Source of the DNA: Bacteroidales bacterium
GTDB taxonomy: Bacteria > Bacteroidota > Bacteroidia > Bacteroidales > GCA-2748055
Length of the DNA stretch: 64,000 bases
Direction of reading: 5' to 3'
Assembly: GCA_029938715.1 (NCBI GenBank)
Contig: JAOZUK010000002.1
Location: 1 to 64,000 of the forward strand
Within the stretch, counting starts at the first letter, position 1, and each line of letters starts with the position of its first letter. A model generated the notes under the pieces. The model ran no database searches and had not been told where the DNA came from. It worked only from the letters and a program-made list of their open reading frames with translations. Shown here piece after piece: positions 37,651-46,913 of the stretch. The position numbers and the translations under genes are program-made.

Positions 37651-38680
37651 ACTTGTCGGCCAAATCGTTAATAACAAAAATCATGGCACCTATCACCAGT
37701 CCGGATGCAAAACTTAGCAACATGATCCGGTCTCCTCGTTTGACTCTTCCCTCCCCAAGAAGCTTATGAAGAGCCAGTGCATGAGAAGTGGAGGCTGTAT
37801 TACCAAATTCCGACAGGTTGATTACCACATTGGAAGCCATTTTTCCAAAATATTTGGTGAAGTATTTCTTTCCGGACCGAATGGCTTGCTTTGAGGTTTG
37901 GTGAGGAATCAGAAAGTCGATTTGATCCAGACTCAGACCAGCTTCAGAAAGTGCCTCCTCCATTACTTCAGGAGCATGAATTATGGAGGCTTCATGGATC
38001 TCTTTCATCCTGGTTTCCATAATGCCTCCGGTTTGGGTTGGACTCAGATAGGCCATACACAGTTCTGAATAGTCTGCCAGAGTTACGAACTTTGAAGAGG
38101 CGATGCCCTCCTCTGGCATACATCTGCTGAGGATGGCTGCCCCGCCTGCATCACCCAGGGTAAGTGATGCAATTTGCGGACTATCAGGTGTTTTGATATG
38201 CTCAATGGCGTTGTGAGCCAGGCTGGTTATATACTCCCCACTAACAACCAGGCAATTCTCCACCATACCCCGCTCTATAAAGTCAGAGGCCACATGAAAT
38301 GCGCTGAGCATTCCGGCACATGCATTGGTCAAATCAAAACATATGGCATTTTCACATCCCAGCCTCTCCTTAAGTAAAATAGATACGGCAGGTTCATAAA
38401 GGTGTTTGAGCCCTCCAACATACCTGGTGATAGCGCTATAAATAATCATCTCAATATCATTGCTATCAAATTTTGAAGATGAGAGGCAATCGAGCGCGGC
38501 AGCTTCTCCCAGTGTAAGTGAATCCTCACCAGATTCACACTCCCTTCTCTCTTTGATGCCGGTCAGAAGCTCAAGTCTTAATGGTCTGGAGAGTTTCAAC
38601 CGGCCCTCCAGATCCTCAGTGGACAGGACCCGGTTAGGGATATAGACTCCCAGGCTCTCTATGCTGCTCCCATGTTTCAT
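37634..38680 (-). CDS. oleA: OleA-like thiolase (acyl-CoA head-to-head condensation)
   Basis: A 348-residue KASIII/thiolase-fold enzyme. The catalytic triad is intact: Cys121 (FDLTNACAG), His260 (LIPHQ) and Asn294 (EFGNTAS). Glu96 in YEPA matches the glutamate motif of OleA. OleA joins two fatty acyl-CoA molecules head to head to give a 2-alkyl-3-keto acid. Standing alone it could be called 3-oxoacyl-ACP synthase III; the flanking oleB, oleC and oleD genes decide the call. It overlaps oleB by 4 bp and the paralog by about 17 bp. Confidence 0.9.
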   Translation of the reverse strand: MKHGSSIESLGVYIPNRVLSTEDLEGRLKLSRPLRLELLTGIKERRECESGEDSLTLGEAAALDCLSSSKFDSNDIEMIIYSAITRYVGGLKHLYEPAVSILLKERLGCENAICFDLTNACAGMLSAFHVASDFIERGMVENCLVVSGEYITSLAHNAIEHIKTPDSPQIASLTLGDAGGAAILSRCMPEEGIASSKFVTLADYSELCMAYLSPTQTGGIMETRMKEIHEASIIHAPEVMEEALSEAGLSLDQIDFLIPHQTSKQAIRSGKKYFTKYFGKMASNVVINLSEFGNTASTSHALALHKLLGEGRVKRGDRIMLLSFASGLVIGAMIFVINDLADKYGSNY

Positions 38681-39537
38681 TGAACCGACCTCATAAAGCT
38701 TATAATGTGATTGGCTATCTCGTGGGGAGCATCCTCCTGGATAAAATGTCCCCCATGTAATATCCTGTGATTCTGATTTTGAGCACCTGGAATCCTTTCC
38801 AGAATGAGCTTCTCACCTCCTCTTGTTATTGGATCTCTGTCACTGAAAAGAGTAAGAACCGGTTTTTCAAATCCAGCCAGTCCCGCCCATGCTTTCTTAA
38901 TCTCAGAAAACCCGCTCTGACCGCTCTTAAAGGGAAGCAGCTGGGGCATCAACCTGATTGCTTTTTTATCCTCACCAGATTTAAAGGGATAATTATATCC
39001 ATGCTTCTGAACCCGGGATAATCTTTTGTCACATGCCAGATTGACCACCATAGCCACAGGTAAAACAGGAGAATATCTGGCAAAGCATCTCCAAAGCCTG
39101 AACAGGAATGGTATTTTCATGCCCTCAACAGGCAACAGGCTATTGCACAATATGAGTCCCGAAAAAGAAGGTTCATAGGTGGAGGCCAGCTGTAACCCCA
39201 AAACACCTCCCCAGTCGTGTGCAAACAATACAGAATTTGAAATTTCCAACTGATTGATAAATCCACCCACCACATTCACCAGAAAATCCATGGTATAGAG
39301 CTCCCTGGAGATGGATTTTTCTGATAGACCAAATCCAGGCAAATCGAGCGCCACAACCCGATATCCTGCTTTTACACAGATTGGAATAATGTGTCTGAAT
39401 GTATAGGACCAGGTGGGAACCCCATGCAAAAACAGAAGGGTGCGGTCGCCTCTGTTTCCCACATCGATATAGTGTAGCCTGTATCCAGAAACATGCAGAT
39501 AATGTGATTCAAATGGGTAGTCCGAAGGGTGACACAT
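38677..39537 (-). CDS. oleB: OleB-like beta-lactone decarboxylase (alpha/beta hydrolase)
   Basis: A 286-residue alpha/beta hydrolase of the haloalkane dehalogenase type. The oxyanion region is HGVPTWSY, the nucleophile elbow is HDWGG with Asp108, and the catalytic His is in HGGHFIQ (about 264). OleB decarboxylates the beta-lactone from OleC to a long-chain cis-olefin. A true dehalogenase is the alternative, but the gene leads an operon with oleA, oleC and oleD. It is divergent from the M1 peptidase gene, so the Ole promoter lies in 39538-39604. Confidence 0.9.
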   Translation of the reverse strand: MCHPSDYPFESHYLHVSGYRLHYIDVGNRGDRTLLFLHGVPTWSYTFRHIIPICVKAGYRVVALDLPGFGLSEKSISRELYTMDFLVNVVGGFINQLEISNSVLFAHDWGGVLGLQLASTYEPSFSGLILCNSLLPVEGMKIPFLFRLWRCFARYSPVLPVAMVVNLACDKRLSRVQKHGYNYPFKSGEDKKAIRLMPQLLPFKSGQSGFSEIKKAWAGLAGFEKPVLTLFSDRDPITRGGEKLILERIPGAQNQNHRILHGGHFIQEDAPHEIANHIISFMRSVQ

Positions 39538-39604
39538 CTACAACAATTTACTACTTTCCGCTGAAATAATTTAATAAATTGCCAAACCTTATCAATTTTG
39601 GATA

Positions 39605-41221
39605 ATGAAATATATTCTCCTCTCCTGCTTCAAATTCATCCTGGCAATCTTTTTTGTGGGAGTCTCTGTTCAGATTTCCGCACAGGATCACCAGGCACGG
39701 TTTGAATCCATTGACGTAATGCATTATGGATTTGAGATCAACCTGAATGATTCATCAGATGTGATCAGGGGAGTAGCCCGTGTGCGCATTCAATTTAAGA
39801 AAGAGCTTAATAAATTTTCGCTCGATCTGGTAAACCTGGATCCTACCGGGTTGGGAATGACCATCGATGAGATTAGAGAAAACGGTGAAAGGGTATCGTA
39901 TGCCCATCACAACCATAAAATTGATATATCGGCCCAAAATGGTCAGGCTGGTGAAACCCGGAATTACCTGATCAAGTATCATGGAATTCCGGCCGATGGG
40001 TTGATCATTTCCGAGAATAAGTTCGGGGACCGCACTTTCTTTGGGGATAACTGGCCCAACCGGGCACATTACTGGTTACCTGTGGTGGATCACCCATCGG
40101 ACAAAGCCCTGGTAGAATTTTTTGTTCATGCACCCGATCATTATAGGGTGGTTGCCAACGGCACCAGGATCTTTGAAGAGACTGAAAACGGTTGGACCAC
40201 CACCCACTGGAATACAGAGGTGCCCTTGCCCACAAAGCTTATGGTCATCGGGGTAAGCCCTTTTGCTGTACAGAACCTTGAAAGCCGCTCAGGAGTTCCT
40301 GTCTCCACCTGGGTGTACCCCCAAAACCGTGAGGCAGGCTTTTATGATTACAGCATTGCTACCCGTCCCCTCGATTTTTTTGAAACCTATATAGCTCCAT
40401 ATCCTTATTCTAAACTGGCCAATGTGCAATCAAAAACAGTTTATGGAGGCATGGAAAATGCCAGCTGTATATTTTACCGGGAGGGTAGCGTAACAGGTGA
40501 ACAGAACCACGAAACCCTGTTCGCCCACGAAATTGCCCACCAGTGGTTTGGGGATGCGGTCTCAGAGCTGAACTGGCACCACATCTGGATCAGTGAAGGC
40601 TTTGCTACCTACCTCACCGATCTCTATATTGAGCATACCTATGGACGGGATCTTTTCGTAGCATCCATGCTTGATGAGAAGAGCCAGGTACTCAGGTTCG
40701 CCAGGAGAAGACTGGCTCCCATCATCGATACCACCCTTCCTGTATCCATACGTCTGCTGAATAAAAACAGCTATGAAAAGGGGGGATGGGTTTTGCATAT
40801 GTTGCGCCGGGAGCTGGGTGATACACTGTTCCAGCAATGCGTACAGGCCTTCTATAAAAAGTATGAATTTGGCAATGCACTTACAGTTGACTTCCAGGAA
40901 GTGGTTGAGTCACTCTCAGGTAAAAGTCATGAGGAGTTCTTCCGACAATGGTTTTACCAGTCGGGGCACCCGGTTCTGTCAGCCCAATGGAAAAAAAGGG
41001 GTAAAAAAATCATTCTGACCATTACCCAGCACCAGGATCAATCTCTCTTTAACTTCCCCCTTGATGTGGAATTTGTGAATGACCAGGGTGAGTCTTTCAG
41101 AAAAACATTGTCCATTGGCCAATCCACTCAGACCTTCACTCTTAAACCCTTCATTAAACCCACAGAACTAAGGCTCGATCCTGATACGTGGCTTCTGTTT
41201 GAAACTTACGAATCACCGTAA
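39605..41221 (+). CDS. M1-family zinc aminopeptidase
   Basis: A 538-residue exported metallopeptidase with signal peptide (ending VQISAQ). The M1 signature GGMEN, a GAMEN variant, is at 281-285. The zinc site HEIAH is at 308-312, with Glu331 as third ligand (WISEGFATYL). It is shorter than full aminopeptidase N because it lacks the long C-terminal helical domain, as in many Bacteroidota and leukotriene-hydrolase-like forms. Its last bases overlap the convergent DUF3179 gene. Confidence 0.93.
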   Translation: MKYILLSCFKFILAIFFVGVSVQISAQDHQARFESIDVMHYGFEINLNDSSDVIRGVARVRIQFKKELNKFSLDLVNLDPTGLGMTIDEIRENGERVSYAHHNHKIDISAQNGQAGETRNYLIKYHGIPADGLIISENKFGDRTFFGDNWPNRAHYWLPVVDHPSDKALVEFFVHAPDHYRVVANGTRIFEETENGWTTTHWNTEVPLPTKLMVIGVSPFAVQNLESRSGVPVSTWVYPQNREAGFYDYSIATRPLDFFETYIAPYPYSKLANVQSKTVYGGMENASCIFYREGSVTGEQNHETLFAHEIAHQWFGDAVSELNWHHIWISEGFATYLTDLYIEHTYGRDLFVASMLDEKSQVLRFARRRLAPIIDTTLPVSIRLLNKNSYEKGGWVLHMLRRELGDTLFQQCVQAFYKKYEFGNALTVDFQEVVESLSGKSHEEFFRQWFYQSGHPVLSAQWKKRGKKIILTITQHQDQSLFNFPLDVEFVNDQGESFRKTLSIGQSTQTFTLKPFIKPTELRLDPDTWLLFETYESP

Positions 41222-42291
41222 ATGGACAGATCGGGATAGAAGGTTGCAAAGGAAAACCAGTATCCCATGAAAGAGGAGATGGGGCGAAGTTGAGAACCAG
41301 TCCGGGGTCCGGTCACTGCTCTTCCAAAAACATCCCACATATTTCCTTCTTCATCGGTCATCACAATGGGATACCTATCCTCCACCGGACTGAAAGAAAG
41401 GGTAGTGCCATCGCCCGGATCGTTTAGAAACGAAACTATGAAATTGTCTTTTTCACTTCCCGTCACCACCACATTTCCACCTTGCAGGTTGTCGTTTATT
41501 ACCGTTACCCCGTCGCCAAAATCCTTGAAAGTATAAATTCGGACACTGCCCTGGAATAGAATCCCATGCACCCTCTCTTTATTGGGGAGGCGATCATCCA
41601 TATTTGACACTGGAAAGATCAGGAGGTCGTGCTCAGTCCGGTAACCGCCATAGGGATATCTTCCATAACTACGGTTGTAGCCCGTATTTGTTGAAACCAC
41701 CCTGGTGGAGGGATACATCTCTTTCCAGGTTTTCCAGGTAGTCTCTACCAGGGGAAATGTCTCCACCTCTGTCCCCTTGAGTTCACCATTCACACAGTCA
41801 AGCCTGATTTGTGACCAGTTGCTGTTTGTACTTCGGTCGTAAGGAATCAGGTTTGAGTTGTAGAGTAACCCGGAAACCCCGAATGTGGTGACGGTGCCAT
41901 TTACCTCCCGGTTCCATCCTATTCCTGTCCCTGTAAGCGGACAATAGGTTACAGATATATTCACACCGGTAACGTGGTCATTTATAATCTCATGCCAGTC
42001 AAGGATATGATGGGGATAAGCCCTGGCCTCATCACCGACCACAAAGCCAATGACCAGATCCTCATCACTTAAATAGTCAGCATCTCCGGCCGGAATAGAC
42101 TCAGGTTCAGTCAATGCCGGAATTCCATCTTTCCCTGGTCCTCCATCGAAAACTTCATCGAGGGGAATGGCCCAGCTCTCCTGATTTTTTGATCCCGAAG
42201 AGGAACTGTTCCCACTGCTAAATGGCTCATCCTCGCATCCCTGGAGTAGCATGGTTGAGCATAATACTCCAACTAACAGATTCTGTTTCAT
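41206..42291 (-). CDS. DUF3179 lipoprotein
   Basis: A 361-residue protein with a lipoprotein signal (MLLQGC, Cys19) and a low-complexity Ser/Gly linker. The DUF3179 domain follows: IPALTEPESIPAGDADYL, ARAYPHHILDWHEIIND and VTYCPLTGTGIGW. The conserved Cys in YCPLTGTG and nearby His residues suggest a metal or redox site, but no activity is established as far as I know. The gene overlaps the upstream beta-barrel gene by 4 bp, so the two probably act together at the outer membrane. Confidence 0.88.
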   Translation of the reverse strand: MKQNLLVGVLCSTMLLQGCEDEPFSSGNSSSSGSKNQESWAIPLDEVFDGGPGKDGIPALTEPESIPAGDADYLSDEDLVIGFVVGDEARAYPHHILDWHEIINDHVTGVNISVTYCPLTGTGIGWNREVNGTVTTFGVSGLLYNSNLIPYDRSTNSNWSQIRLDCVNGELKGTEVETFPLVETTWKTWKEMYPSTRVVSTNTGYNRSYGRYPYGGYRTEHDLLIFPVSNMDDRLPNKERVHGILFQGSVRIYTFKDFGDGVTVINDNLQGGNVVVTGSEKDNFIVSFLNDPGDGTTLSFSPVEDRYPIVMTDEEGNMWDVFGRAVTGPRTGSQLRPISSFMGYWFSFATFYPDLSIYGDS

Positions 42292-43292
42292 AATTGATAT
42301 ATTTTTGATTTGTTTTTGTTTATTCTACCAAAAGAGTGATAAAATCCAATTTGCAGCCTGAAAGAGGGGGTAAGTTGCGTCCCTCCCACCTGGCTGTACA
42401 GGGGAATCTCAGGAATCACATGTAAGATGGAATTGGGACCTACATGCCAGCTTAAGGCTGGTAAAATATTAATCCACTGACCTCCGGTATTCTCAAGTAA
42501 CTGACCACTGATCTGATCGCCACCTGCATACCGGTAGCGAATTGATAAGGAGGGCGCAAATACCTGATTACCCCATACCAGCTGATCACCAATCCCTGCG
42601 TATAATTGAACCGAATTCCCAAATTTGTAAGTCTGCGAACCCAGGTAATCTTTATTCACACCATTAAGCCTGCCCACGACTCTTAATGAGGCAACCATGG
42701 TGGGTCGTCGTCCCAGTTGCCTGGCAAAATAACCCCAGGAAATTGCATCCCAGGAACCGCTTCCTGGTTGCAAATCTGCATTTAATGTGATGCCCTGATT
42801 ATTGGTTAGATCGGACCGTCCAAGGGGTAGCTTTGGTCCTATGCCCAACTGCACCTCCGAACCCGTTTCAGCCATGCTTAAAAGAATAAACTTAGCCATC
42901 AGAACCGCATCCCCCAGTCCACTTGTACGTACCTGATTGATCTCTTCATCGAATGTGATCTTCCTCTCCTGAAACACATAAGAAAAGAGTGCATCAATAG
43001 CAAACCAGTCATTGATGCTGTAACCGGCCTTCAGTAAGAGAGACTGAGTGGTTCTCTGCCTTGTTCCGTCCTCATAGATCTCAGCACCTGTCTTTAATGT
43101 GGCAAGGTAATTCAGGTCATAGCTCACCTCCATCTGAAGAGTTCCCCTTCGGGCCCCCTCAAACCCAATGTTACCCGATAAGGGCACACCCCCCGAGCAA
43201 CAGGTCTGTGAATAGGCTGGCAGGGTTCCTGAAATCAGAACGCCGGCAGAGAGTACCAGATACCTCAATATATACCTCATAATTACCATCAT
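42288..43292 (-). CDS. Outer membrane beta-barrel protein paired with DUF3179
   Basis: A 334-residue exported protein. After a signal peptide (ending AYSQ) comes a Cys pair (TCCSGGVPLSGN) and then amphipathic strands typical of MetA/phenol-degradation-type or transporter-like barrels, ending LQIGFYHSFG. An internal ATG four codons downstream (MRYIL) is an equally good start. The 4-bp overlap with the DUF3179 gene indicates a two-gene operon. Substrate unknown; the N-terminal CC motif could bind a metal. Confidence 0.72.
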   Translation of the reverse strand: MMVIMRYILRYLVLSAGVLISGTLPAYSQTCCSGGVPLSGNIGFEGARRGTLQMEVSYDLNYLATLKTGAEIYEDGTRQRTTQSLLLKAGYSINDWFAIDALFSYVFQERKITFDEEINQVRTSGLGDAVLMAKFILLSMAETGSEVQLGIGPKLPLGRSDLTNNQGITLNADLQPGSGSWDAISWGYFARQLGRRPTMVASLRVVGRLNGVNKDYLGSQTYKFGNSVQLYAGIGDQLVWGNQVFAPSLSIRYRYAGGDQISGQLLENTGGQWINILPALSWHVGPNSILHVIPEIPLYSQVGGTQLTPSFRLQIGFYHSFGRINKNKSKIYQL

Positions 43293-43401
43293 ACAGTGTT
43301 ATTTAACTGTATTAAAGCAAGCTAAGAAACTGCGGTGAAGTCAGGCAGGACGGCTGTTTAAGCAGCCCGTGCACAGATTAGTCGCAAGAAAAAGCGACAA
43401 C

Positions 43402-44436
43402 TTACAACGGCTCAGGTGGAAATTGTTCCTGTCCATGTGGATGCTGGGCGAACCTGCCTTTTTCAGGTGGGTGAACCTGGTCGGGCCTGGGCCAGGGCCA
43501 ACCCCCAAACTGGGTTTCCTGGTAATCGCGGTAGGTCTGCTGAATCTCCTCTCTGGTATTCATTACAAAAGGGCCATAATTGACCACCGGCTCCAGTATG
43601 GGGCGTCCCTGCAAGAGAAGGAATCTTCCCTCCCTGGTTCCGTTTTCAATAGTCACTACCTGCTGAGGCTCTAACTGGATGGCATTTCCTGCCTTTACCA
43701 CCATGTGATTGATCTTTATCTGATCGCCCTGGAAAAAATAGAGGGTCCTGTTAATCCCGGCAGAAGCTAATGGCAAAGTCCACTGCGCATTAGCCTCCAT
43801 CTGGAAATACCAGATAGCCACCTCATTTTCAGCATTGGCCGCCCAGGATTGCGGAGCCGGATCCGGGGCATCGAAACCACCCAGGGTGCCAGCCACAATT
43901 TCAACCCTTGTGAGGTTGCCACTCTCATCTTTCTCCACATATTCAGGGATCTCTTCATTCCATAGCATGGCATAATGCGGATCCACCATTTTACTCGCCC
44001 TCGGAAGATTTAGCCAAATCTGGAAAAGTTCCAGAGGATTGGGAGTATCCTGCTTGAGCAACGGAAACATTTCGGCATGCTGGATTCCTTTACCCGCTGT
44101 CATCCATTGCACATCTCCGTTCCCGTAACGACCGGCCCCACCCAGTGAATCTGAATGGTCCACCAGACCCTTGCGAACCACCGTAACAGTCTCAAAACCG
44201 CGATGGGGATGAACCGGAAAACCTGGAATTGCTTTTCCATGGTACATTCTCCATCCATCTTTTAACTCAAAATCGTTCCCAAGGTTCCTGCCTTCCAGGG
44301 AGGTATCGGGGCCGAACTCTTTGTTCCCCTCAGGATAAGCATCGGCGTGATACACGCAAAACAGGAATGGATCCTCCGTCTCCCATGGGAAACCCAGAGG
44401 TTTAACATTTATTACAGCTCTACTTTCATATTCCAT
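43402..44436 (-). CDS. Pirin-family bicupin
   Basis: A 344-residue double cupin. The N-terminal cupin has the metal-ligand motif [10 protein letters not shown] and the later [15 protein letters not shown]. The C-terminal cupin region is at about 200-310. Pirins are iron-binding proteins, some with quercetinase activity; the function here is unknown. The N-terminus carries about 40 extra residues compared with short pirins. A good AAGGAGGG Shine-Dalgarno supports the ATG at 44436. Confidence 0.9.
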   Translation of the reverse strand: MEYESRAVINVKPLGFPWETEDPFLFCVYHADAYPEGNKEFGPDTSLEGRNLGNDFELKDGWRMYHGKAIPGFPVHPHRGFETVTVVRKGLVDHSDSLGGAGRYGNGDVQWMTAGKGIQHAEMFPLLKQDTPNPLELFQIWLNLPRASKMVDPHYAMLWNEEIPEYVEKDESGNLTRVEIVAGTLGGFDAPDPAPQSWAANAENEVAIWYFQMEANAQWTLPLASAGINRTLYFFQGDQIKINHMVVKAGNAIQLEPQQVVTIENGTREGRFLLLQGRPILEPVVNYGPFVMNTREEIQQTYRDYQETQFGGWPWPRPDQVHPPEKGRFAQHPHGQEQFPPEPL

Positions 44437-44559
44437 GATTTCTCCCTCCTTTGAAAAATAACAACCAACAAGCCTTATTGTTAATCAGCTTCTCCACCTA
44501 AATGCAAGGTAGAAGTCGATTTAAATCATATATTTATGTACCCAAAAATTACAATCTAT

Positions 44560-45231
44560 ATGAAGAATCTTGCTCTTAGAAACAACCTGGGCCTTGTGTT
44601 GGCCATTGGTTCTGTCTGGGGCCTGACCGAATTTGCTTTTGGAATGGGCCTTCAGAAATGTGCAACCCTGTATACGGGAGGAATACTTACTGGAATAGCC
44701 TTTTTCTGGCTCTCCTTCTTATGGAGTGTTACCCGTAAATATCTACCAATCCTTATTATTGTTGGAATAGCCATACTATTTAAATTTCTGGATGCACTGC
44801 TACTGTCGGTGGCCTGGAACCATGGCTCCATACTCAATCCTGTGTTTGCTTTCTTTACCCTTTTGCTTGGATTTGTGCTTTTCTCCACCCTGTTCAGGAA
44901 AGGATTCTCTTCAAGATTGATGAGCAGAATCATGGTGGGGGCAGGAGCTGCCATTGTAGCCACAGCACTTTTCCCACTTGTGAAATTCGCCTCAGGTACG
45001 CCGGCATGCCTATATGCTGCCACAAATATCCCACTGGCGATTTACACTGCCCCGGTAACCATTGTTATCTCTATGATCACTGTCCCCCTGGGATATAAAG
45101 CAGCTAGTTGGTACACCCATGTGTTCCTAAATAATCAAACAATGTATCCTGCCTCGTTTATGGCCAGAGTGTGGTCGCCTGCAGTAGTGATTTGCTGCCT
45201 GCTGATTATTACACTGATCAGGATCATATAA
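44560..45231 (+). CDS. Integral membrane protein of the molybdo-enzyme operon, unknown
   Basis: A 223-residue protein with about six hydrophobic segments and no family I recognise. It begins MKNLALRNNLGLVLAIGSVWGLTE. I choose the ATG at 44560 because an earlier in-frame ATG at 44536 overlaps a likely -7 box (TATATTTA, 44529-44536). It ends 16 nt before xdhC on the same strand, so it could be the first gene of the molybdenum hydroxylase operon, perhaps as a transporter or membrane partner. That link is positional only. Confidence 0.6.
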   Translation: MKNLALRNNLGLVLAIGSVWGLTEFAFGMGLQKCATLYTGGILTGIAFFWLSFLWSVTRKYLPILIIVGIAILFKFLDALLLSVAWNHGSILNPVFAFFTLLLGFVLFSTLFRKGFSSRLMSRIMVGAGAAIVATALFPLVKFASGTPACLYAATNIPLAIYTAPVTIVISMITVPLGYKAASWYTHVFLNNQTMYPASFMARVWSPAVVICCLLIITLIRII

Positions 45232-45247
45232 CAGAACTGACTATTGT

Positions 45248-46324
45248 ATGAGAAGTATCTACCCTTCGATACTTGAACAGATCCGTAATGGATCAAGGTG
45301 TGTCCTGGCCACTGTGGTGAGCACCTCAGGATCAACCCCGCAAAAACCAGGTAGCTCCGCTCTTTTTGGGAAAGAGGGACTGCTGGCCGGAACTGTAGGT
45401 GGAGGTCTGCTGGAAGGTGAAGTTCAGCATCTGGCTGCAAATATCCTGATCGCTGAAACTTCAGACCTTGTCTACTTTAACCTGGATAGCGATGAGGGAG
45501 AAGAGGGAGCCATCTGTGGAGGAGAAGCAAATGTACTGGTGGATGCCAATCCCGCAACACATATGAAGGCGCTGGTGGCCATGGAGAAATCACTGGCTAT
45601 GCGTAAACAGGGATTCCTGCTCACGGTGGTAAACAAAAAACTGGAGCAGGGCAGATTCATTGCCAGATACTGGTTGGAGGGAAATGTGGATGAAGAGTTA
45701 GCTCCTGATTTGGATCCTTCTGTAAAGGATGTCATTCCCGGACATCTAAAACAGGCCATCAGGTATGGATTTACGGAAGTGGTATTTAAACCCACAGGTC
45801 GGGGTGCCACCGAAATGGCATATCTGGAGCATATGAAGCCCATGCCCCGCCTTTTAATTGCCGGGGCTGGTCACGTGGGCAGAGCCCTTGCCCATCTGGG
45901 AGCACTGCTCGAATTTGAAGTCACCGTAGTAGATGACCGGCAGGAGTTCGCAAACCCGGTAAATATTCCTGATGCCAATCACCTGGTGGTAAAGGAAGTT
46001 GGAGCTGCCATGATTGAGTTGGGAAAAGGGCCGGATACTTATATAGTGATCGTTACCAGGGGGCATCAATATGATGCTGAGGCACTTAAGCCTTGTATTG
46101 GTTTTAATGTTGCATATATTGGGATGATTGGTAGTACCCACAAGGTAGCTGTGATGAAAAAACAATTCCTGGAGAATCAATGGGTCACTCCGGAACAGTG
46201 GTCAGATATTCACACTCCCATTGGGATCGCCATTGGATCCAAGACGGTAGAGGAGATTGCAATCAGCATTGCAGCTCAACTGGTTGAGGTCCGGAACAGG
46301 AAAATTGCATCTCATGCAGAATAA
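45248..46324 (+). CDS. XdhC/CoxI-family molybdenum cofactor maturation factor
   Basis: A 358-residue accessory protein. The N-terminal XdhC domain has TSGSTPQKPGSSA and GTVGGGLLEGEV. The C-terminal Rossmann domain has LIAGAGHVGRALA near residue 200 and YIGMIGS. XdhC proteins bind molybdopterin and deliver the sulfurated cofactor to xanthine dehydrogenase-family enzymes. It is followed by the mocA-like gene, overlapping by 11 bp, and by the two hydroxylase subunits. Confidence 0.93.
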   Translation: MRSIYPSILEQIRNGSRCVLATVVSTSGSTPQKPGSSALFGKEGLLAGTVGGGLLEGEVQHLAANILIAETSDLVYFNLDSDEGEEGAICGGEANVLVDANPATHMKALVAMEKSLAMRKQGFLLTVVNKKLEQGRFIARYWLEGNVDEELAPDLDPSVKDVIPGHLKQAIRYGFTEVVFKPTGRGATEMAYLEHMKPMPRLLIAGAGHVGRALAHLGALLEFEVTVVDDRQEFANPVNIPDANHLVVKEVGAAMIELGKGPDTYIVIVTRGHQYDAEALKPCIGFNVAYIGMIGSTHKVAVMKKQFLENQWVTPEQWSDIHTPIGIAIGSKTVEEIAISIAAQLVEVRNRKIASHAE

Positions 46325-46913
46325 CTGGGCCATCATACTGGCGGCAGGATCCTCCCGGCGCATGGGCACACAAAAGATGCTGTTGCCCTACGGGGAGAAT
46401 ACCATTATTGAAACGGTTGTGGATCATGTATTGGGCTCAAGCATCGAAAATGTGTTGGTAGTCCTGGGGCCCGATCCTCATAAGATCAAAGAAACACTGG
46501 TGGGCAAGCCTGTCAAATTCTGCCATAATATCAACCACGAAGAGGGAATGCTCTCTTCTGTAATATGCGGATTCAGGGCACTGCCCGAGGATGCTGAAAC
46601 AGCATTGATTTACCTGGGCGACCAACCCAATATTACAGCTGAAGTAACCAACGCAGTCCTTGAAGCCTATAATGAAGAGCTCTACGGAATTGTAATCCCT
46701 GTCTATGAACACAGGCGGGGGCACCCACTTCTGGTGGATATGAAATACCGTCGGGATGTTGAAAAACTAGATCTGGAACAGGGGCTCAGGACTCTAAGAC
46801 ACCAGTTCCCGGAAGATGTTCTTGAAGTGGAGGTAAATGAACCAGGTATCCTGCTGGATATTGATACCCGTGAGGACTATGACAATGCAACTAAAATAGA
46901 TGACAATGGATAA
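46314..46913 (+). CDS. MocA-like molybdenum cofactor cytidylyltransferase
   Basis: A 199-residue nucleotidyltransferase. The signature LAAGSSRRMG at 9-18 followed by QKMLLPYG is typical of MocA/MobA-type enzymes. Further motifs are LGDQPN and the C-terminal DIDTREDY. It would convert molybdopterin cofactor to its cytosine dinucleotide form, the form used by many bacterial molybdenum hydroxylases. The ATG at 46314 is chosen because the earlier in-frame ATG lies well inside xdhC. Confidence 0.9.
   Translation: MQNNWAIILAAGSSRRMGTQKMLLPYGENTIIETVVDHVLGSSIENVLVVLGPDPHKIKETLVGKPVKFCHNINHEEGMLSSVICGFRALPEDAETALIYLGDQPNITAEVTNAVLEAYNEELYGIVIPVYEHRRGHPLLVDMKYRRDVEKLDLEQGLRTLRHQFPEDVLEVEVNEPGILLDIDTREDYDNATKIDDNG

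Noticed and set aside
38677..39537. True haloalkane dehalogenase
   Set aside because: The Asp nucleophile alone does not distinguish it from OleB. The operon with oleA, oleC and oleD makes the beta-lactone decarboxylase role more likely.
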